Positions 19,976-23,054 of a stretch of DNA of 23,054 nucleotides are shown one piece after another. The notes under the pieces are model-generated. The model had not been told where the DNA came from and ran no database searches. It saw only the letters and a list, made by a program, of their open reading frames with translations. Within the stretch, counting starts at the first letter, position 1. Each line of letters begins with the position of its first letter. The stretch is from positions 1 to 23,054 of IMG/VR virus record IMGVR_UViG_3300009419_000103. One strand, 5' to 3'. A program made the position numbers and the translations under genes. The DNA is from a virus.

Positions 19976-19999
19976 AAACCGCATATTTTTATGCGGTTT
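19976..19999 (-). terminator. Hairpin after the 20011 gene, probable terminator
   Basis: 9-bp perfect stem AAACCGCAT / ATGCGGTTT with a 6-nt loop, 11 nt beyond the stop at 20011. On the minus strand the stem ends in TTT followed by CC, so the U tract is short. Confidence 0.55.
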
Positions 20000-20010
20000 A
20001 TTTACCCTTT

Positions 20011-20736
20011 TTAGAATCGTTTCTTTGGCTTGTTTCGTCTGCGTGTAGCAAGTGTTTTGTCTGCTACTTGCTTTACAGCAGCCACCTGCGGTGTGGGCAT
20101 TTGTGGCAATTGCTTTTGAATCATTTGCAACATCTTAGCATCAGCAGGATCATTTGGGTTTAATTTTTGTCCACCAATCTTAACTGGCTCACTAGGTACT
20201 GTCTGAGTTGGTTGCGCTACAGTGGTAGGTGCAGTTGCGGGTGCGCTGGTTCCAGCAGTCGCTGTTGGTTCTGCCGCAGGCTGCGTTGTTGGTTGTTGGG
20301 TAGGCTGTTGTACCGGTGGTTGCGATTGTTGTTTACGCTGTACGGCAGGTATATTAGTATTCTGACCTACCCAATTTGGTGTAGTAGAAGCTGTTGTCGG
20401 TTGCTGTGGTTGTTGTGTTGCAGGTTCAATCTTACGCTGTGCAGGTTGCTTTAATTGATTACCCATTATATCTAAACCCTTACCTTGACCGGCAGGTCTT
20501 GCAAACTGTTTAGTCAATGCATTGTTATATGATTTAGTAGTGACTGCTCCAGGAGTGAACATTCCGCCTTGCGGATCAGTACCAGACTTTGCTCCAGATG
20601 CCGGCCCTCGACCAGGTATTTCTCTATTTGCCTGGCGTTGCGCTCTTACTGCGGCAGCGGCACGGTCTCTATCAAGCTGCGACTTGTAGTCACCACCCAT
20701 TGGGTTCTGTACACGAACAACTTCATCAATACGCAT
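20011..20736 (-). CDS. Pro/Gln/Thr-rich basic protein, function unknown
   Basis: The protein is 241 aa. ATG 20736 shares one base with the upstream stop (TAATG), so translation is coupled. The N-terminus is charged with an Ala/Arg helix (LDRDRAAAAVRAQRQANREI). Residues about 100-185 are a disordered Pro/Gln/Thr/Ala linker (TQQPQQPTTAS, QPPVQQPTQQPTTQP). A short helix (KMLQMIQKQLPQM) precedes a strongly basic end (ATRRRNKPKKRF) that could bind DNA or scaffold. There is no enzyme motif. Co-expression with the 589-aa protein under a late box suggests a virion or head-assembly role. Function unknown. Confidence 0.7.
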   Translation of the reverse strand: MRIDEVVRVQNPMGGDYKSQLDRDRAAAAVRAQRQANREIPGRGPASGAKSGTDPQGGMFTPGAVTTKSYNNALTKQFARPAGQGKGLDIMGNQLKQPAQRKIEPATQQPQQPTTASTTPNWVGQNTNIPAVQRKQQSQPPVQQPTQQPTTQPAAEPTATAGTSAPATAPTTVAQPTQTVPSEPVKIGGQKLNPNDPADAKMLQMIQKQLPQMPTPQVAAVKQVADKTLATRRRNKPKKRF

Positions 20737-22505
20737 TATCTTCTCAACAATCTTTTGATAGTATCTAGGTCTTCTTGGCCTTCACCAACTAAGTCACCGA
20801 TCGTTGCTGGCTTATTAGCTTTAGGACCTTTGTTACGCCATTGACCTGCTTCACCTGTAGCATAGTCACCTGCGAACTCACTATCTTCTGCAACTTCTTC
20901 TTTACTGCTATACTTAGCACGGATGTTTTGCATTGTTTTTTCGCTAGCATCTTCTTGTCCAGCTTTGCGTAGTGCATCCATACCATCTTTACCGTATTTC
21001 TTGTCACCTATGTATGCTTGTAATGCACTTTCATCAACTTCTTCACCGGCTCTGAATCTCTTAACCATTGCTTTAAGTGCTTCAAGTTTGTCATCAGGTA
21101 CATCCATATAATGGTCATGTCCCATTTTCTTTGATGCTTTGCCTAACGCAGTGAAGTGATCCATCTTGTCATTGTTTTTCTTTGGGTCACTTCTCATTGA
21201 ACGGTCGGCTTGACCCATGTCAACTTCGTCAGTACGCTTCTCAACATCAGATTGTGCCATACTTGGCTTACCATTTTGTGGATTGCGAACTCCTGCTTTA
21301 TCTTTTAAGTCTCTTAATAAATCTTCATCACTACCGTGACCTATTTTATCTAGTATCTTGCCGCCAACTTTCTTGACTGTATCCATTACGCCTTCAGGTA
21401 CACCTTGTGGGTTGTTGCTTGTTAGACTTTCTTCTTCTGTTAACTCTGATTCGGCATTGTCGATATCATCAGATGCTTCGTTATCTTCAATATCTTCATC
21501 ACCTTCAATTAACTTATCTGCCCACTCACTCAACTCATTAACTTCTGACATTTCAGAAATCTTCTTCTGTAGTTTAGATAAGATAGGCATTACATTTTCA
21601 ATACGTGGATCAACTGTTTCTTGTACAAACAATTCATTGATATTGCTCATGTCGCTGTCATCTTCCATTAATGGAGGAGTCCAACTTTCAAAGTATGCAT
21701 TGTAACCACGATGACCAGCTAGTTTACCTAGACTCTCACGCAATGCTTGATAATGATTAATACCTTCAGCAATCAATTTCTGTGTTGATTCTGTAAATTG
21801 CCCATTACGAGTAGCACGAACAAATCCTGCCATCTTACTGTATTCTTCGCATAAGCTACCAATATGATTCCAACGGTCATCATGTGGCTTGCCACCTTCA
21901 GCAATGTGTCTAGCATATACACGGGCAATACCAGGTCTTGTAGTTGGTGCTAAGAATCTTTCACCTTGTTCATTCTCTAAGAAGATGCGTTCAACATTAC
22001 GATAACGCTGTTCACCTTCTTCGATTTGGCGACTATGTTGTAACACAATCTTTACGCTAGGTACAGCATCACTGTAACTTGCTTTTCTACCCATTGGGTA
22101 GTAACCTTCTGCGATTGATTCTTTTTTCTTCATATATTCTCTCTTTGCCATGTCGTGCTTTAAGTTGCTTACGTTGCGTAATTCAAAACTCAATTGATAT
22201 TTCTGTGAGAATTTCTTCAATTGATTTAATAATTTATACCAAGATACGTCATCAGACTCTGATTCTTCTTTTTCACTATTAGCAACCTCATCACTAAAAT
22301 AGATTGTTAACTTGTGTAGACCGTCAATAGAAATAGTGACTGTTCCGTAGTCTTCTCCGTCTTTGACAAAGTTAAATTGAAAGACTTCAGCTTCTTCAGG
22401 AGTAGGAATTGCCTTACCTGAAGTATCTAACATAGTAGGGTCTAGGCCCTTGCTATGCAATAACTCAAATAAGTTGCGGTTTAATGATTCTGTATTTTTT
22501 GGCAT
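20736..22505 (-). CDS. Large conserved phage protein, probably virion or packaging
   Basis: The protein is 589 aa from ATG 22505, with no SD and a late box five bases upstream. The N-terminal about 150 residues form a compact alpha/beta domain (AEVFQFNFVKDGEDYGTVTI, SIDGLHKLTIYFSDEV, YKLLNQLKKFSQKYQLSFEL). A central block (TRPGIARVYARHIAEGGKPH, DRWNHIGSLCEEYSKMAGFV) looks conserved with other T4-type aquatic phages. Residues about 330-370 are highly acidic. The C-terminal part has repeated short helical units (MDHFTALGKASKKMGH, ALKAMVKRFRAGEEVDE). No enzyme motif is seen. Position after gp17 and late control suggest a virion, packaging or scaffold role, unproven. Confidence 0.7.
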   Translation of the reverse strand: MPKNTESLNRNLFELLHSKGLDPTMLDTSGKAIPTPEEAEVFQFNFVKDGEDYGTVTISIDGLHKLTIYFSDEVANSEKEESESDDVSWYKLLNQLKKFSQKYQLSFELRNVSNLKHDMAKREYMKKKESIAEGYYPMGRKASYSDAVPSVKIVLQHSRQIEEGEQRYRNVERIFLENEQGERFLAPTTRPGIARVYARHIAEGGKPHDDRWNHIGSLCEEYSKMAGFVRATRNGQFTESTQKLIAEGINHYQALRESLGKLAGHRGYNAYFESWTPPLMEDDSDMSNINELFVQETVDPRIENVMPILSKLQKKISEMSEVNELSEWADKLIEGDEDIEDNEASDDIDNAESELTEEESLTSNNPQGVPEGVMDTVKKVGGKILDKIGHGSDEDLLRDLKDKAGVRNPQNGKPSMAQSDVEKRTDEVDMGQADRSMRSDPKKNNDKMDHFTALGKASKKMGHDHYMDVPDDKLEALKAMVKRFRAGEEVDESALQAYIGDKKYGKDGMDALRKAGQEDASEKTMQNIRAKYSSKEEVAEDSEFAGDYATGEAGQWRNKGPKANKPATIGDLVGEGQEDLDTIKRLLRR

Positions 22506-22510
22506 ACAAG

Positions 22511-22518
22511 TATTTATC
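22511..22518 (-). promoter_or_regulatory. T4-type late box for the 589-aa protein
   Basis: Minus-strand GATAAATA, one base off the consensus, five bases before ATG 22505. The predicted start point is the A of the ATG. Confidence 0.55.
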
Positions 22519-22527
22519 TTTTTAGTC

Positions 22528-23054
22528 TTAACTCATTACCGCAAAGAATGGTAAAGGAGCGACAAATTCATCGTGGTCACGTATCTGATTCTCTAAATCA
22601 AAGTGATAATCACTCAATTGCTGTAACATGCGTGTTACTAATAAGCTTGCCATAATCAAATCGTCTGTGTCACCAATTTTAGCCGCATAACTGCCACCAT
22701 GTGCTACAAACGCTTTTAATTCACTGATAAGACTACGACTATTTATGGTCATTTTCTTGCTTTCAACCAATGTTTTGAACTTAGCACAACTTGCTAGTTT
22801 GCTCTTGTTAGTTGTATTGAATCCTCTACGACCTTTGCCAGTCTCGCTAATAAAGATACCCGGAATGCCTGATTCTCCATATTCGTTTAATGATACGATA
22901 GCGGCTTCTCCGATACCATTACACTCAATACTATAATAGATATTGTTGGGTTCATTGGTGCATTCAGCAATATGTTTGTTAATTTGTGCTAATAGTTTAA
23001 TTTGACTAGGAATGTCTGTCTTATTGTGTTTCCATTCACCTACTTGAGTAGTAG
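22528..23054 (-). CDS. 17: Terminase large subunit, nuclease domain (gp17), partial
   Basis: The C-terminal 174 residues; the frame is open to the window edge, so the ATPase half lies outside. gp17 is the packaging motor and headful nuclease. The nuclease (RNase H-fold) part is visible: IYYSIECNGIGEAAI carries the acidic residue equivalent to T4 E458, GRRGFNTTNKSKLASCAKFK follows, and the GDTDDLIMASLLVTRMLQQL block carries the aspartate equivalent to T4 D542. ESKKMTINSRSLISELKAFV is the typical preceding segment. It ends 22 nt before the 589-aa gene. The family call rests on these motifs and resemblance to aquatic T4-type terminases. Confidence 0.85.
   Translation of the reverse strand, partial: TTQVGEWKHNKTDIPSQIKLLAQINKHIAECTNEPNNIYYSIECNGIGEAAIVSLNEYGESGIPGIFISETGKGRRGFNTTNKSKLASCAKFKTLVESKKMTINSRSLISELKAFVAHGGSYAAKIGDTDDLIMASLLVTRMLQQLSDYHFDLENQIRDHDEFVAPLPFFAVMS

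Noticed and set aside
22231-22238. Late-like TATAAATT inside the 589-aa gene
   Set aside because: There is no gene start nearby; one mismatch in AT-rich coding DNA is expected by chance.
22740-22747. Late-like box CATAAATA on the minus strand inside gp17
   Set aside because: It is inside coding sequence, over 230 nt from the next start, which already has a better placed box at 22511-22518.
1-23054. CRISPR arrays, tRNA genes, insertion sequences
   Set aside because: No regularly spaced direct repeats, no cloverleaf-like stretches and no transposase or terminal inverted repeats were seen; the only mobile genes are the two homing endonucleases.

Overview
The window looks like part of the genome of a T4-type myovirus (contractile-tailed dsDNA phage). 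Recognisable T4-type genes are the terminase large subunit C-terminus (gp17), gp32, UvsX, UvsW, the small clamp-loader subunit (gp62) and a DexA-like exonuclease. The host cannot be read directly. The AT-rich sequence and its resemblance to aquatic T4-type phage proteins suggest a freshwater or marine bacterium. A BPSL0761-family gene, a family I associate with beta- and gammaproteobacteria, weakly favours a proteobacterial host. There are no photosynthesis genes and no tRNA or CRISPR array that I can see. Nearly all genes lie on the minus strand. No gene-free stretch exceeds 300 bases.

Reading along the minus strand from high to low coordinates: (1) 23054-20011 is a late or packaging block: the gp17 C-terminus, a 589-aa conserved phage protein and a Pro/Gln/Thr-rich basic protein, closed by a hairpin. 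(2) 19964-15002 is a recombination block: gp32 with sigma70-type and late promoters and a hairpin leader, a BPSL0761-family protein, a small protein, UvsX, a GIY-YIG homing endonuclease, an acidic protein and two conserved phage proteins. (3) 14989-12165 holds two units driven by nearly identical promoter-operators: a small protein, then an AAA+ ATPase operon with a two-helix membrane protein, ending in a strong intrinsic terminator. (4) 12161-9116 holds an uncharacterised protein translationally coupled to UvsW, and a conserved phage protein. (5) A plus-strand HNH homing endonuclease (8451-9128) sits between that block and gp62. (6) 8403-1221 is one tightly packed co-directional run: gp62, a zinc-finger-like phage protein, 17 small ORFs mostly joined by 1- to 4-nt overlaps, a DexA-like exonuclease, and a 193-aa protein resembling a stripped-down DnaE (Pol III alpha) palm. 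(7) The low end has two divergent genes from back-to-back late-promoter-like boxes: a beta-rich virion protein (minus) and a conserved small protein (plus).

The standout feature is the 2374-7174 array. Up to fourteen of its seventeen ORFs end in variants of one C-terminal motif (aromatic-x-F-x-x-[ED]-K-D-[AY]-x-x-F-x-L-[RK]-W, then stop), which suggests repeated tandem duplication inside an operon. Second is the coupled DexA/mini-DnaE pair, in which the three catalytic aspartates of the Pol III palm appear retained. Third is promoter logic: DNA-metabolism genes have sigma70-type promoters with 17-nt spacers, several with inverted repeats over the -10/start. Structural genes and both homing endonucleases have T4-late-like NATAAATA boxes, three of them placed so that transcription should start at or within a base of the initiator codon (leaderless mRNA).

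All family assignments come from reading the translations by eye; no database search was run.
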